NCBI GenBank assembly: GCA_900315155.1 | Contig: OMYB01000008.1 | Location: forward strand, 1-64,000 | Length of the DNA: 64,000 bases | Source of the DNA: an uncultured Selenomonadales bacterium | Lineage (GTDB): Bacteria; Bacillota; Negativicutes; Selenomonadales; Selenomonadaceae | Direction: 5' to 3' | Shown here: positions 45,138 through 56,706 of the stretch, piece after piece | Numbering within the stretch: the stretch's first letter is position 1 | Layout: every line of letters starts with the position of its first letter | The notes under the pieces: model-generated | What the model was told of the DNA's origin: nothing | Database searches by the model: none | What the model saw: only the letters and a program-made list of their open reading frames with translations | Made by a program: the position numbers and the translations under genes

Positions 45138-45833
45138 TCATTCCTGCTGCGGCCGTTTCGCCGTGACGACGATGGAGCCGTCACGCTGCTGCACATCCTC
45201 GATGCGCATGCCGAGCGGGATCTTGTCTGCTTTTACGAGCGTGATATTGCCGAACATATCGCCCAGCTTTGCCGTGCCGATGCGCGCGTTCTTGACCGCG
45301 AGGCGCGTCATATCAAAATAAATGCCTCCGCGGTCACCGACAACCCGGCCCTCGAGCTCCACGTCGGCCATGCGGCCGAGGATCTTCGTCTGCCCCGTGA
45401 TAAGCACCGTATCCGGCTGGATCGTCACCTGCACATTTTCGAGCTTGTCGGCTTTACTGGCCAGTACCTCGCGAAGATTATCCTGGCTGATGACGCCGCG
45501 CATCGTAAGGCTGTCCGCCCGGCGCAGCTTTCCATCATCGTGCAGCAGCAGGGCCGGCATGTCGACAAAGATATGCTCTCCATCCAGCGTGACCTCACTG
45601 AGGCGCACATCGCCCGCTTTCGCCTGATGCGCGATGACATGAAGCGTATCGATCTGTCCCAGGCCGAGGGCAAATGAAGGGCTCGAGCTCATCTCCACCT
45701 GAACGTCATTCGTGGCCAGACGATCGACGAGCTTCGTCTTCAATGTGGCCGAAGCCAGCCAGGGTACGAGCATGACGCCCGATACCGTTATTATTATGAA
45801 GAACAAGGAAAGAATAGTCAAGACTTTTCGCAA
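45138..45833 (-). CDS. DUF2993 (LmeA-like) lipid-binding domain protein
   Basis: About 231 residues. One N-terminal membrane segment (VLTILSLFFIIITVSGVMLVPWLA) and a DUF2993 domain of the BPI/LmeA-like type with repeated amphipathic strands (VQVEMSSSPSFALGLGQIDTLHV, VELEGRVVGDRGGIYFDMTRL). Such domains sit outside the membrane and may bind lipids. TTG 45833 has GGAGGG 6 bases upstream; a longer frame lacks a site. It starts the operon DUF2993-DUF5693-csaB and lies just behind the prfB terminator. Confidence 0.75.
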   Translation of the reverse strand: MRKVLTILSLFFIIITVSGVMLVPWLASATLKTKLVDRLATNDVQVEMSSSPSFALGLGQIDTLHVIAHQAKAGDVRLSEVTLDGEHIFVDMPALLLHDDGKLRRADSLTMRGVISQDNLREVLASKADKLENVQVTIQPDTVLITGQTKILGRMADVELEGRVVGDRGGIYFDMTRLAVKNARIGTAKLGDMFGNITLVKADKIPLGMRIEDVQQRDGSIVVTAKRPQQE

Positions 45834-45854
45834 GGACGTCCCTCCACGGAAAAA

Positions 45855-45872
45855 GGCCTCCGAAAGGAGGCC
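45855..45872 (-). terminator. Terminator of prfB
   Basis: A GGCCTCC / GGAGGCC stem with a 4-base loop is followed by TTTTT on the minus strand. Confidence 0.85.
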
Positions 45873-45896
45873 CCACACCTGCTCGAAACGCAGGAA

Positions 45897-47003
45897 TCAG
45901 ATTTCATGATTTGCCTTGGCTGCGAGGTATGCGCGGATGAACGGGTCGAGCTCGCCATCCATGACGGCCTGGACATTACCGGTCTCTTCCCCCGTACGGT
46001 GATCCTTGACCATCGTGTACGGCTGGAAGACGTAGGAGCGGATCTGGCTGCCCCACTCGATTTTCTTCTGGTCGCCTTCGAGCTTGGCGAGCTCCGCTTC
46101 CTTCTTTTCCTGCTCGAGCTCAAAGAGCTTCGCACGCAGCATCTTGAGGCACTGTTCGCGGTTCTGCAGCTGCGAGCGCTCGTTCTGGCACTGCACGACG
46201 ATGCCCGTCGGCTCATGCGTCATGCGCACGGCCGAAGACGTCTTGTTGATGTGCTGGCCGCCGGCGCCGGATGCGCGGTACGTATCGACGCGGACATCGG
46301 CCATGTTGATATCGACCTCGACGGCGTCGTCGATCTCCGGCATGATATCGCAGGCCGAAAACGACGTGTGGCGGCGCGCATTCGCATCGAACGGCGAGAT
46401 ACGCACGAGGCGGTGGATACCCTTCTCGGACTTCAGGAAACCGTAGGCATTGTGCCCCTTGATAAAGAGCGTAGCGGACTTGACGCCGGCCTCATCGCCC
46501 GGCAGCAGGTCTGCCGTCTCGACGGTGAATCCATGACGTTCCGCCCAGCGGCCGTACATGCGCAGCAGCATCTGCGTCCAGTCCTGCGCCTCCGTTCCGC
46601 CCGCACCAGCGTGGAGCGTGAGGATGGCGTTGTTCGCATCATAGGGTCCGGAGAGCAGTACCTCGAGCTGAAGCGCCTCGAGACCATCCGTTACCTTCTG
46701 GATCGCCTCTTGGATCTCTTCTTCCATGTCCGCGTCGTTTTCCTCGGCGGCCATCTCATAGAGCGTTTCCGCATCTTCATACTGCTCGACGAGTTTCTTG
46801 TACTTATCGACGCTGATCTTGACGTCGTTCAGTTCCTGATTGATCTTCTGGGCTTTTTCACTGTCATCCCAAAAGCTGGGCTCGCCCATCTTGTACTCGA
46901 GCTCAGCGATTTTTTCTTCTTTTGCCGGCACCTCGAGGGAAATCTCCATCTGATCGAGTTTCTCTTTCAGTTCACCGAGCTGGGGTTTCAAATCTTCCAG
47001 CAT
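45897..47003 (-). CDS. prfB: Peptide chain release factor 2
   Basis: 368 residues. It has the RF2 stop-codon motif SPF (RISPFDANARRHTSF) and the GGQ catalytic loop (RASGAGGQHINKTSSAVR), and recognises UGA and UAA. The reading frame is continuous from MLEDLKPQL; the place where many bacteria have the +1 frameshift site (CTT TGA C) reads CTC GAG. So the usual autoregulatory frameshift is absent. It follows secA in the common hpf-secA-prfB order. Confidence 0.95.
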   Translation of the reverse strand: MLEDLKPQLGELKEKLDQMEISLEVPAKEEKIAELEYKMGEPSFWDDSEKAQKINQELNDVKISVDKYKKLVEQYEDAETLYEMAAEENDADMEEEIQEAIQKVTDGLEALQLEVLLSGPYDANNAILTLHAGAGGTEAQDWTQMLLRMYGRWAERHGFTVETADLLPGDEAGVKSATLFIKGHNAYGFLKSEKGIHRLVRISPFDANARRHTSFSACDIMPEIDDAVEVDINMADVRVDTYRASGAGGQHINKTSSAVRMTHEPTGIVVQCQNERSQLQNREQCLKMLRAKLFELEQEKKEAELAKLEGDQKKIEWGSQIRSYVFQPYTMVKDHRTGEETGNVQAVMDGELDPFIRAYLAAKANHEI

Positions 47004-47068
47004 GCTGCTTTGTCGGGCTCCTTTCGCCTAAAAATCTATGGAAATCTACGGAGATATCCCCTGCCGGG

Positions 47069-49606
<2,538 letters not shown>

Positions 49607-49680
49607 ACAAACTCAACTCCTCACATTCATAGTATCACTACCTTACAATCTTATCAGACCGCCTGCCATAAGTCAAACAA

Positions 49681-49710
49681 AGCCTCCCCCGGCAGGTGCC
49701 GGGAGAGGCT
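49681..49710 (-). terminator. Terminator of hpf
   Basis: A long stem (AGCCTC then CCGGC against GCCGG then GAGGCT) is followed by TTTG on the minus strand. Confidence 0.75.
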
Positions 49711-49741
49711 TCCAAACTTCCGTATGAACTTGTCCTGGGGC

Positions 49742-50290
49742 TCAGTTGCCCGACTCGATCAGGCCGTAGTTGCCGTCCGTGCGGCGATAAACGACGTTGA
49801 CCTCCTCGGTCTCGGAATCGCGGAACACGAAGAAGTTATGGTTCAGGAGGTTCATCTGCATGATGGCTTCCTGTACATCCATCGGTTTCACGACGAAGCG
49901 TTTCGTCTTGACGACCGGATACTCCTCGCTCGCATCGCGCTTATCCGCGAACGGCACATCGTCCTGGAACATCTCTGCCTTCAGGCCGCCATTGCGGAAG
50001 CGGCGAGCCAGTTTCGTCTTCTGCTTATGGATCTGGCGCTCCAGTTTCTCGACGACGAGATCGATAGACGTGTACATATCCATCGTAGCTTCCTCGCCGC
50101 GAAGCAGGATGCCTCCCTGTACCGGTACCGTGACCTCGACGATATGACGGCCTTTCGTCACCGTGAGCAGCACCGTGATTTCACCGACCTTATCGAAGTA
50201 CTTCGTGACCTTGCCGACGCGTTTCTCCACGTACTCGCGCAGGGACGGAGTGATCTCGATGTTCTTGCCTCTTACCGTGAATGTTGCCAT
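49742..50290 (-). CDS. hpf: Long-form ribosome hibernation promoting factor
   Basis: 182 residues. N-terminal HPF domain (FTVRGKNIEITPSLREYVEKRVGKV, then the beta-alpha fold to residue 100) and C-terminal dimerisation domain (PVVKTKRFVVKPMDVQEAIMQMNLLNHNFFVFRDSETEEVNVVYRRTDGNYGLI). The long form makes 100S ribosome dimers in stationary phase. ATG 50290 has GGGGA 8 bases upstream. Confidence 0.96.
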   Translation of the reverse strand: MATFTVRGKNIEITPSLREYVEKRVGKVTKYFDKVGEITVLLTVTKGRHIVEVTVPVQGGILLRGEEATMDMYTSIDLVVEKLERQIHKQKTKLARRFRNGGLKAEMFQDDVPFADKRDASEEYPVVKTKRFVVKPMDVQEAIMQMNLLNHNFFVFRDSETEEVNVVYRRTDGNYGLIESGN

Positions 50291-50401
50291 AAGACACATC
50301 CCCTTTCTATTTTATACTGTTTATATTCGGCACCTCACAGGGAATCCCTTCTTTTTCCACGAGAAAAAAGAAGTTTTGCGGACAAAATCGAAAAGAAAAA
50401 T

Positions 50402-50422
50402 ACCTCCCCGCTGCGGAGAGGT
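50402..50422 (-). terminator. Terminator of the amino-acid ABC operon
   Basis: An ACCTCCCCGC / GCGGAGAGGT stem is followed by ATTTTTC on the minus strand, 21 bases after the ATPase stop. Confidence 0.75.
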
Positions 50423-50442
50423 AAAAAATCTATCCTAGGGAT

Positions 50443-51151
<709 letters not shown>

Positions 51152-51165
<14 letters not shown>

Positions 51166-51817
51166 CGGTTGCGAACCTCCTCTCGAGATATGCGACAAAG
51201 CGGGAAATCGTAAGCGTCATGACCAGGTAGATGATCGCAACGCTGATCCAGATCTCCAGCGAGCCATACGTCTTCGCGATGATGAGCTGGCCGCGGCGCG
51301 TGAGCTCCTCAAAGCCGATGACCGACACGAGGGAGGAGTCTTTCAGCAGGGCGATGAACTCGTTGCCCAGCGGCGGGATGACGCGCTTGAACGCCTGCGG
51401 GATGATGATGTAGCGCATCGTCTGCGTCCACGTCATGCCCAGGGAGCGGCCGGCCTCCATCTGCCCATTATCGATGGACTGGATACCGGCACGGAAAATC
51501 TCAGCGACATAGGCGCCGGAGTTGATACCGCAGGCGCCGACGGCTGCGACATACGGATCGACGCGCTGCCCCGTCAGGACCGGCAGCGCGAAATATACGA
51601 GGAAAATCTGAACGAGCAGCGGTGTGCCGCGGAAGAAATCGACGTAGACGGCCGCGAGAAACCGCAGCAGCCGCACATGCGAGATGCGCGCAATGCCGAC
51701 GAAGAGACCGATGAGAACACCAACGGCCACGGACATGGCCGTGATCTTGATGGTCACGCCCGCGCCGACGAGCAGCAGCGGGAAGGAATTGACGACCAGA
51801 TCCCAGTTGAATTGCAT
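51152..51817 (-). CDS. Polar amino-acid ABC transporter permease
   Basis: 221 residues, five membrane segments of the HisM/GlnP family, with [19 protein letters not shown] and the coupling loop [33 protein letters not shown]. It acts as a homodimer because only one permease gene is present. It follows the binding-protein gene, from which it is separated by a partial terminator hairpin. Confidence 0.94.
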
Positions 51818-51860
51818 GAGCCTTCACCTATTCTATACGATCGGATAAAAACGGAAATAC

Positions 51861-51889
51861 CGCCTGCCCCAGGGAGGGGCCGGCGGTCT
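51861..51889 (-). terminator. Partial terminator inside the amino-acid ABC operon
   Basis: ACCGCC pairs with GGCGGT around inner CCCC/GGGG, followed only by ATTTCC. It probably trims transcription so that the binding protein is made in excess. Confidence 0.55.
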
Positions 51890-51906
51890 TTATCGAAGTT
51901 CCGCGA

Positions 51907-52689
51907 TTATTTCTTCTCGCCGAACCATTTTGCGAAGATCTTGTCGTACTCGCCGTTCTCATGGAGTTTCTTCAGGGCCTCGTTGACCTGCTTCTGCAGT
52001 TCTGCGTTGTCCTTGCCCATGGCGATGCCATAATCCTCAGCCGTGAGTTTCTCTTCGAGAGCCTTCACGCCCGTAGCGCCGGACTTCTGGATGTAGTAGT
52101 CGTTGACCGGACGGTCATTGACGACAGCATCGACGCCGCCAGCCTTGAGCTCCATGAAGCAGTCTGCCGGCGTGTTGAGCTCTTTGACCTCAACGCCCTC
52201 GATCTTCTTGACCTCTGCGGCGCTCGTCGTGCCGATCTGGACAGCGACTTTCTTGCCCTTCAGATCCTGGAACTTCTTGATGCTCTCCTCGTTATCGCGG
52301 ACGACCATCGTGAGGCCGGACTGATAATACGGATCGGAGAACAGGACGCTCTGCTTACGCTCATCGTTGATCGTCATGCCGGAGATGATGACATCGACAT
52401 TCTTAGCCTGCAGCGCCGGGATGAGGCCATCAAAGCTGATGTTCTGGATCTCGACCTCTCTGCCCATTTCCTTGCCGACGGCACGGATGAGGTCCATATC
52501 AAAGCCCTGATAGTCTTTCTGGCTCTCCTCCTGGAACTCGAACGGTGCGAAGTCGATGGAGGATGCAACCTTCAGCGTCTTAGCGCCCGACGAGGAAGAG
52601 CTGGAGCCCGAACCGCCGCCGCAGCCGGCCAGTGCAGCGACTGCGAAGCTCATAGCAGCCACTGCTGCGAGGATTTTTTTGAATTTCAT
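51907..52689 (-). CDS. Polar amino-acid ABC transporter substrate-binding lipoprotein
   Basis: 260 residues. Signal peptide with lipobox LAGC (acylated Cys23), a Ser-rich linker, then an SBP_bac_3 domain: FAPFEFQEESQKDYQGFDMDLIRAVGKEMG, FDGLIPALQAKNVDVIISGMTINDERKQSVLFSDPYY. The Arg in the ligand pocket (NDER) fits an alpha-amino acid such as glutamine, but the ligand is not determined. First gene of the binding protein-permease-ATPase operon. Confidence 0.94.
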   Translation of the reverse strand: MKFKKILAAVAAMSFAVAALAGCGGGSGSSSSSSGAKTLKVASSIDFAPFEFQEESQKDYQGFDMDLIRAVGKEMGREVEIQNISFDGLIPALQAKNVDVIISGMTINDERKQSVLFSDPYYQSGLTMVVRDNEESIKKFQDLKGKKVAVQIGTTSAAEVKKIEGVEVKELNTPADCFMELKAGGVDAVVNDRPVNDYYIQKSGATGVKALEEKLTAEDYGIAMGKDNAELQKQVNEALKKLHENGEYDKIFAKWFGEKK

Positions 52690-52729
52690 CGTTTTTCCTT
52701 CTCTCTAAAAAATGATCCAAATTCTAGAC

Positions 52730-52819
52730 AAAGGAGCCCGAGACAACAGCCCGGGCTCCTTTGCTCGTTACATGCTATTATTATAGCACGCATTTATGTA
52801 TATGCAAGTTCTTTGCATA
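52730..52819 (-). promoter_or_regulatory. Promoter, operator palindrome and early hairpin of the amino-acid ABC operon
   Basis: TTGCAT (-35, 52802-52807), 16 bases, TATAAT (-10, 52780-52785). The -35 lies inside a perfect palindrome TATGCAA-5-TTGCATA (52801-52819), a likely operator. About 10 bases after the expected transcript start comes an 11-bp perfect hairpin (AAAGGAGCCCG / CGGGCTCCTTT, 52730-52762), which may also terminate the zinc-ribbon transcript coming from upstream. Confidence 0.65.
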
Positions 52820-52847
52820 AATATTTTCTATGTATACACGACGGCTC

Positions 52848-53141
52848 TTAGGCGCGGCGATGCTTCTGGAAGCAGTCACGGCAATAAACCGGGCGGTCAT
52901 TTTTCGGCTCGAACGGAACTTCCGTCTCTTTACCGCAGTCTGCGCAGATCACTTTGTACATCTGGCGCTGCTCACCGCCGCTGGCACCTTCGCGGGCGCG
53001 TTTGCGTTTCTCGCGGCAGTCACGGCAGCGGGCCGGAGCGTTCTCGAAGCCCTTCTCTGCGTAGAACTCCTGCTCACCGGCAGTCCAGATGAATTCCTTG
53101 CCACAGTCTTTACATACGAGTGTCTTGTCTTCAAAAGCCAT
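52848..53141 (-). CDS. CxxC-x17-CxxC zinc-ribbon protein
   Basis: 97 residues with two zinc ribbons: CKDC ... CRDC, and CADC followed by exactly 17 residues and CRDC. This is the CxxC-x17-CxxC family found in anaerobic Firmicutes; function unknown, nucleic-acid binding often assumed. The middle is very basic (CREKRKRAREGA). ATG 53141 has AAGGGG upstream. It has a strong promoter and a 100-base structured leader, which points to regulated or high expression. Confidence 0.8.
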   Translation of the reverse strand: MAFEDKTLVCKDCGKEFIWTAGEQEFYAEKGFENAPARCRDCREKRKRAREGASGGEQRQMYKVICADCGKETEVPFEPKNDRPVYCRDCFQKHRRA

Positions 53142-53281
53142 AAGAAAAATCCCCTTAAAATAAGTATGACGGTTAACGGTTATCAGGTGTCCCACTTCCA
53201 CATACATGTAACGTAACCCGTAACCGTATCCGAAAAAGAACATCTAAATAGTATTATATCGAAAATCCTTGCGAAAATCAA
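53142..53281 (-). promoter_or_regulatory. Promoter and structured leader of the zinc-ribbon gene
   Basis: A strong promoter, TTGATT (53276-53281), 17 bases, TATAAT (53253-53258), is followed by a leader of about 100 bases. The leader has an imperfect 14-bp inverted repeat (ACGGTTAACGGTTA at 53169-53182 on the plus strand against TAACCCGTAACCGT at 53214-53227) that would enclose a 31-base loop. Confidence 0.6.
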
Positions 53282-53308
53282 GTAATTCTATACAAATTTC
53301 TTATTTTT

Positions 53309-55036
53309 TCATCGTAGGCAATAATCCTGCCATATGTCCCTATATGCCTGCTCCAACTCCCGCATGTATTGCTTGGCATCCATGAGGGCGGATTTCTCGA
53401 CCTGGCGGCGCAAGGCTCCATGGTAGGCCTGGATAAGCTTCGGCGAGCGTCCGAGCTGCACGGCGCGGCGCACGTAGTTCACGTCGTTCTCCATGAGCAG
53501 CTCTTCCACGCCCGCATTCTTGAGGATTGACGCGCCGAACCGCGCGCCGTGTGTGCGGCCACGCATGCTGACGACCGGCACGCCCATGTAGAGCGCCTCG
53601 CACGTCGTGAGTCCGCCCGGATACGGTGCCGTATCGAGCGCCACATCGATATCGTGATACTGCTCGAGGTAGTCGGGGCTGTACGGGCGCAGCTCAATGC
53701 GCGAAAGGTCGAAGCAGAGTTTCTTCATGCGCTCCTTCACGATGGCGCAGCCGGACGGCACGCTGCAGATCTTTCCCTTGATGACGAGCTTCGAATCCTT
53801 CACCGCATCGAGGATACCGCGCCAGAGCAGCAGCAACTCATCCGTGACCTTATTGAAATCGTTGAAACAGCCGAACGTCACGTATCCTTTGTGGATGGAT
53901 GGCGCCTCGACGCCGGCCGGCGGCATGTGGTGCACGACCTGCGGCGCATAGCAGAGATGCGAGTGCGGCAGGCGCAGGATCTTTTCCGTAAAGCCCGCCT
54001 CCGCTTTTTCATCCCCCGCTGGCAGGCACACCGCGTCCGAAAGGAAATAATCGACGGTCCCGAGCCCCGTCGTGTTCATGTAGCCGATACCCGAAATCTG
54101 GATGGGCGCCGGCTTATACGTGAGAATCGGCAGGCAGGAATCCTGCGTATGCCCAGAAAGGTCAAAGAGGATGTCAATCTGGTCCTCGGCGATGAGCCGT
54201 GCTGCCGTACGCGGAGCGCGTCCCTGGATATTACGCCAGTTCACGCGGTTTCGCTGGAGCCGCTTCGTTACCGCATCATGCTTTCCCGTCGCATAAACAT
54301 AGACGGAGAAATGGCTCTTATCGTAGTCCCGCAGCAGCGGCTCGACGAAATTCGCCACGGCATGCTCGCGGAAATCCGGCGAGACATAGCCGATGCGGAG
54401 CTTTTTGTCCGGGATTTTCGCCGCCGCATCATGGACGTATGGCTTGACCTCAAGCAGCTCGTTATAATGCTCCGCCATGGCGCGGCTCTCCCGCACAGCG
54501 TGCTCACGGTAGTTCTCCATAAAGAGCGACTTGCTGTAGAGGTCCGCCCGCTGCAGGGGATCTGCTGCCATGTCCGCGCAAGCGCGGATATCCTGTGCAG
54601 CGAGTTCCGGCTGCGCCGCGAGGTAGCGCGCATCGGCCAACCAGCCATGCACCTTCATGAGGATGCCCGCAATCGTCGCGTAGTAAGCATCTGACGGATC
54701 AAGTGCCGAGAGTTTATGCTCCCCATCGCGTACGACAGCCTGCAGCTCCGGCAGGCATACATCGAGCTGAAACCGTTTGGCCGCGATGCCCCCCTGGATA
54801 AGCCGTGCACGCAGGTGCTGCGGATGCTCGCGCAGGATTTCGTCGACAAGGCTCTCCGCCTCATCGAGTGCGCCGCTGTAGAGAGCGGCCTCCGCCATGA
54901 CGGCCGCCCCTTCGAGCTTCGTGCGCGCATCCTTTTCCCATAGTTCCCGCGCACAGGCCCTCATGCCCTGCGGATTGCCCTCGGATGCAAATTTATCGGC
55001 CAGATTCAGCCAATTCACTGTTTCTTCCGCCATCAT
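53309..55036 (-). CDS. OGT/SPINDLY-like glycosyltransferase (GT41)
   Basis: 575 residues. An N-terminal helical repeat (TPR-like) region of about 190 residues is followed by a GT41 catalytic domain: LRIGYVSPDFREHAVANFVEPLL with the conserved His, IDILFDLSGHT, PAPIQISGIGYMNTTGL, VTFGCFNDFNKVTD and DVALDTAPYPGGLTTCEALYMGVPVVSM...GARFGASIL. It should transfer a sugar from a UDP donor to Ser/Thr of protein targets or to an Asn in the HMW1C manner. Starts on the stop of the preceding gene (TGATG). Confidence 0.9.
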   Translation of the reverse strand: MMAEETVNWLNLADKFASEGNPQGMRACARELWEKDARTKLEGAAVMAEAALYSGALDEAESLVDEILREHPQHLRARLIQGGIAAKRFQLDVCLPELQAVVRDGEHKLSALDPSDAYYATIAGILMKVHGWLADARYLAAQPELAAQDIRACADMAADPLQRADLYSKSLFMENYREHAVRESRAMAEHYNELLEVKPYVHDAAAKIPDKKLRIGYVSPDFREHAVANFVEPLLRDYDKSHFSVYVYATGKHDAVTKRLQRNRVNWRNIQGRAPRTAARLIAEDQIDILFDLSGHTQDSCLPILTYKPAPIQISGIGYMNTTGLGTVDYFLSDAVCLPAGDEKAEAGFTEKILRLPHSHLCYAPQVVHHMPPAGVEAPSIHKGYVTFGCFNDFNKVTDELLLLWRGILDAVKDSKLVIKGKICSVPSGCAIVKERMKKLCFDLSRIELRPYSPDYLEQYHDIDVALDTAPYPGGLTTCEALYMGVPVVSMRGRTHGARFGASILKNAGVEELLMENDVNYVRRAVQLGRSPKLIQAYHGALRRQVEKSALMDAKQYMRELEQAYRDIWQDYCLR

Positions 55037-55731
55037 CAGACCTCCGGATGAAGTTCGCTCCCATATTCCTTGAGGAAAGCTTTCTGATATTGCTTATACT
55101 CCCGCGCCAATGGCTTTTCCTTCGGGCAGTGGATGCACCAGAAATCCTGCTCCTGGTTCGGCACGACCACGCGGCAGCCGCGCCGCTGCATCTCCTTGCA
55201 CATCGACGTGTCGTAGAGATGCCAGCCTGTGAAGAGATCCGCGCGCCACGGCACATCATACTGCGTCGCCAGGATGAGCCCATCGACCGCCTCGACCTCC
55301 TGATAGGGGCCATCCGGCTCCATGCAGTGCGAATCCACGACGCTCTCCGGCTCGCAGGCATGCAGCACGCGGCCATACGTGCGCATGCCATCCCACCAGA
55401 CCCCCGTGCGCGGCAGGCACCGGCAGCCGATGACGCCGACAAGTCCGATGGTCGGATCCGCGAAAAGCTTCAGCAAATCGGCCACATAATCCTTGTTCAC
55501 GATGAGCGTGTCCTGATGCAGGTAGACCTTGTATTTCGCATCGGACTGCGCCTGAGCCTGCGCATAGCCGGAGCACATCGACGGTGCGCCGCGCACGGGA
55601 ATATATTCTGCGGTAAAGCCGTCCGGTATATACAGGCTCTCGAGATAGAGTCGGCATTCGCTGTACCATTCCTCGCTGTTCACGCAGGTGATGAACGCCA
55701 CTTTCTGCGCGTCGAGTTCTTTTTCAGGCAT
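55036..55731 (-). CDS. Glycosyltransferase-like protein (GT2/GT-A type)
   Basis: About 231 residues. AFITCVNSEEWYSECRLYLESL, an APSMCSGYAQAQAQ segment, then YKVYLHQDTLIVNKDYVADLLKLF with a D-type metal-binding position and VGVIGCRCLPRTGVWW. It resembles short GT-A transferases annotated Glyco_tranf_2_5. The conserved ends EQDFWCIHCPKEKPLA are unusually Cys-rich. It overlaps the methyltransferase gene by 8 bases and the next gene by one, so the three are coupled. Confidence 0.75.
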   Translation of the reverse strand: MPEKELDAQKVAFITCVNSEEWYSECRLYLESLYIPDGFTAEYIPVRGAPSMCSGYAQAQAQSDAKYKVYLHQDTLIVNKDYVADLLKLFADPTIGLVGVIGCRCLPRTGVWWDGMRTYGRVLHACEPESVVDSHCMEPDGPYQEVEAVDGLILATQYDVPWRADLFTGWHLYDTSMCKEMQRRGCRVVVPNQEQDFWCIHCPKEKPLAREYKQYQKAFLKEYGSELHPEV

Positions 55732-56650
55732 CTTCTCCATCCCCTTCCTGACTCTCCATTGGCATAGCTGGCGTCTCCCACTCCTGCTCGGCGATGGCCA
55801 TGGCCCGCACCTCTGCCTCATGCCCCGGTGATGTACTGGCCAGGTTCCCGTAGAACTGCTCGATATGAAATACGGCCTCATGCACGAACTGCGCGGTGTA
55901 CTCCGGAAACAGCCCGATGCGTGCATAAAGCGTCCAGAACGACTCGGCAGACTGCTCCGGCTGCACCCCGTACTCGATGCGGTGCAGCAGGCGCGAGAGC
56001 TCCGTGCGCTGCTCCTTCGTATACATGGATTTCAGCAGCGAAAGCTCTGGCATAGACCGGTCGGCCTTGACGAGCCAGAACTCCGTCTCGAGGTCATCGT
56101 GCAGGTTGTCAAAGCCAGCCTGCACGTAGGCCTCGATGAGCCCATCCGGGGCCTTGCGCACCTGCGGGCGCATATGCACATTCTTGTAGTACGAAGCATA
56201 GAGCAGTTTCTGGAACTCCGGCTTTGCAAACAGTTTGGACCCCACGTGGTAATAATGCCCCTCCATGAGGTTCCGGATCTCCGCCCAGAAGCGGATGTTG
56301 CGAAAGCTCGTCAGCCACGAGCCCGTCTCACGCAGATACTGCGAGAACCCCGCCGCGATATCCTGTGCATTGCCTGCCCGCTCGAGGGCGAGATCCGAGA
56401 GGATGTAGTCAAACGACCCCCGTGGGAAAGGCAGAGGCTCGGAAAGGTAGTCACAGCGCACACCCTCGAAATCCACGGCCGCATATTTTGCCAGGTGGTC
56501 GTCATCCTCCGCCACGGCATAGAGATGCGCGAGTGGGAACATCCGGCGGAGCTCCGGCAGATAGCTGAGGCTCTCGACGACGAGGATATCGAGCGGCAAT
56601 TCCGCAGGCTTTAGGAACTGTAAGAGTTCCGGCTTGATTTTCTCGGGCAT
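55724..56650 (-). CDS. SAM-dependent methyltransferase-like protein of a glycosylation cassette
   Basis: 308 residues. Residues 20-110 resemble a class I methyltransferase core, with LDILVVESLSYLPELRRMFP in place of the usual glycine-rich motif I and LPFPRGSFDYILSDLALER as the motif IV region; the C-terminal half is not recognised. Motif I lacks GxGxG, so activity is uncertain. First gene of the three-gene cassette leading to the GT41 enzyme. Confidence 0.6.
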   Translation of the reverse strand: MPEKIKPELLQFLKPAELPLDILVVESLSYLPELRRMFPLAHLYAVAEDDDHLAKYAAVDFEGVRCDYLSEPLPFPRGSFDYILSDLALERAGNAQDIAAGFSQYLRETGSWLTSFRNIRFWAEIRNLMEGHYYHVGSKLFAKPEFQKLLYASYYKNVHMRPQVRKAPDGLIEAYVQAGFDNLHDDLETEFWLVKADRSMPELSLLKSMYTKEQRTELSRLLHRIEYGVQPEQSAESFWTLYARIGLFPEYTAQFVHEAVFHIEQFYGNLASTSPGHEAEVRAMAIAEQEWETPAMPMESQEGDGEDA

Positions 56651-56677
56651 GGCTCATCCTCCTTCCCCAGTAAAAAA

Positions 56678-56701
56678 GGCCGCACAAGATTTTGTGCAGC
56701 C
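56678..56701 (-). terminator. Terminator of smpB
   Basis: A GGCTGCACAA / TTGTGCGGCC stem is followed by TTTTTTAC on the minus strand, six bases after the smpB stop. Confidence 0.85.
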
Positions 56702-56706
56702 TGCAG

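Noticed and set aside
42221-45166. Plus-strand frame of 981 codons over csaB and DUF5693
   Set aside because: Antisense shadow; composition is Arg/His/Asp-rich with no domain, and the minus strand has csaB and a membrane protein with proper ribosome sites.
56650-56706. ssrA (tmRNA) next to smpB
   Set aside because: The gap contains only the smpB terminator and is far too short for tmRNA.
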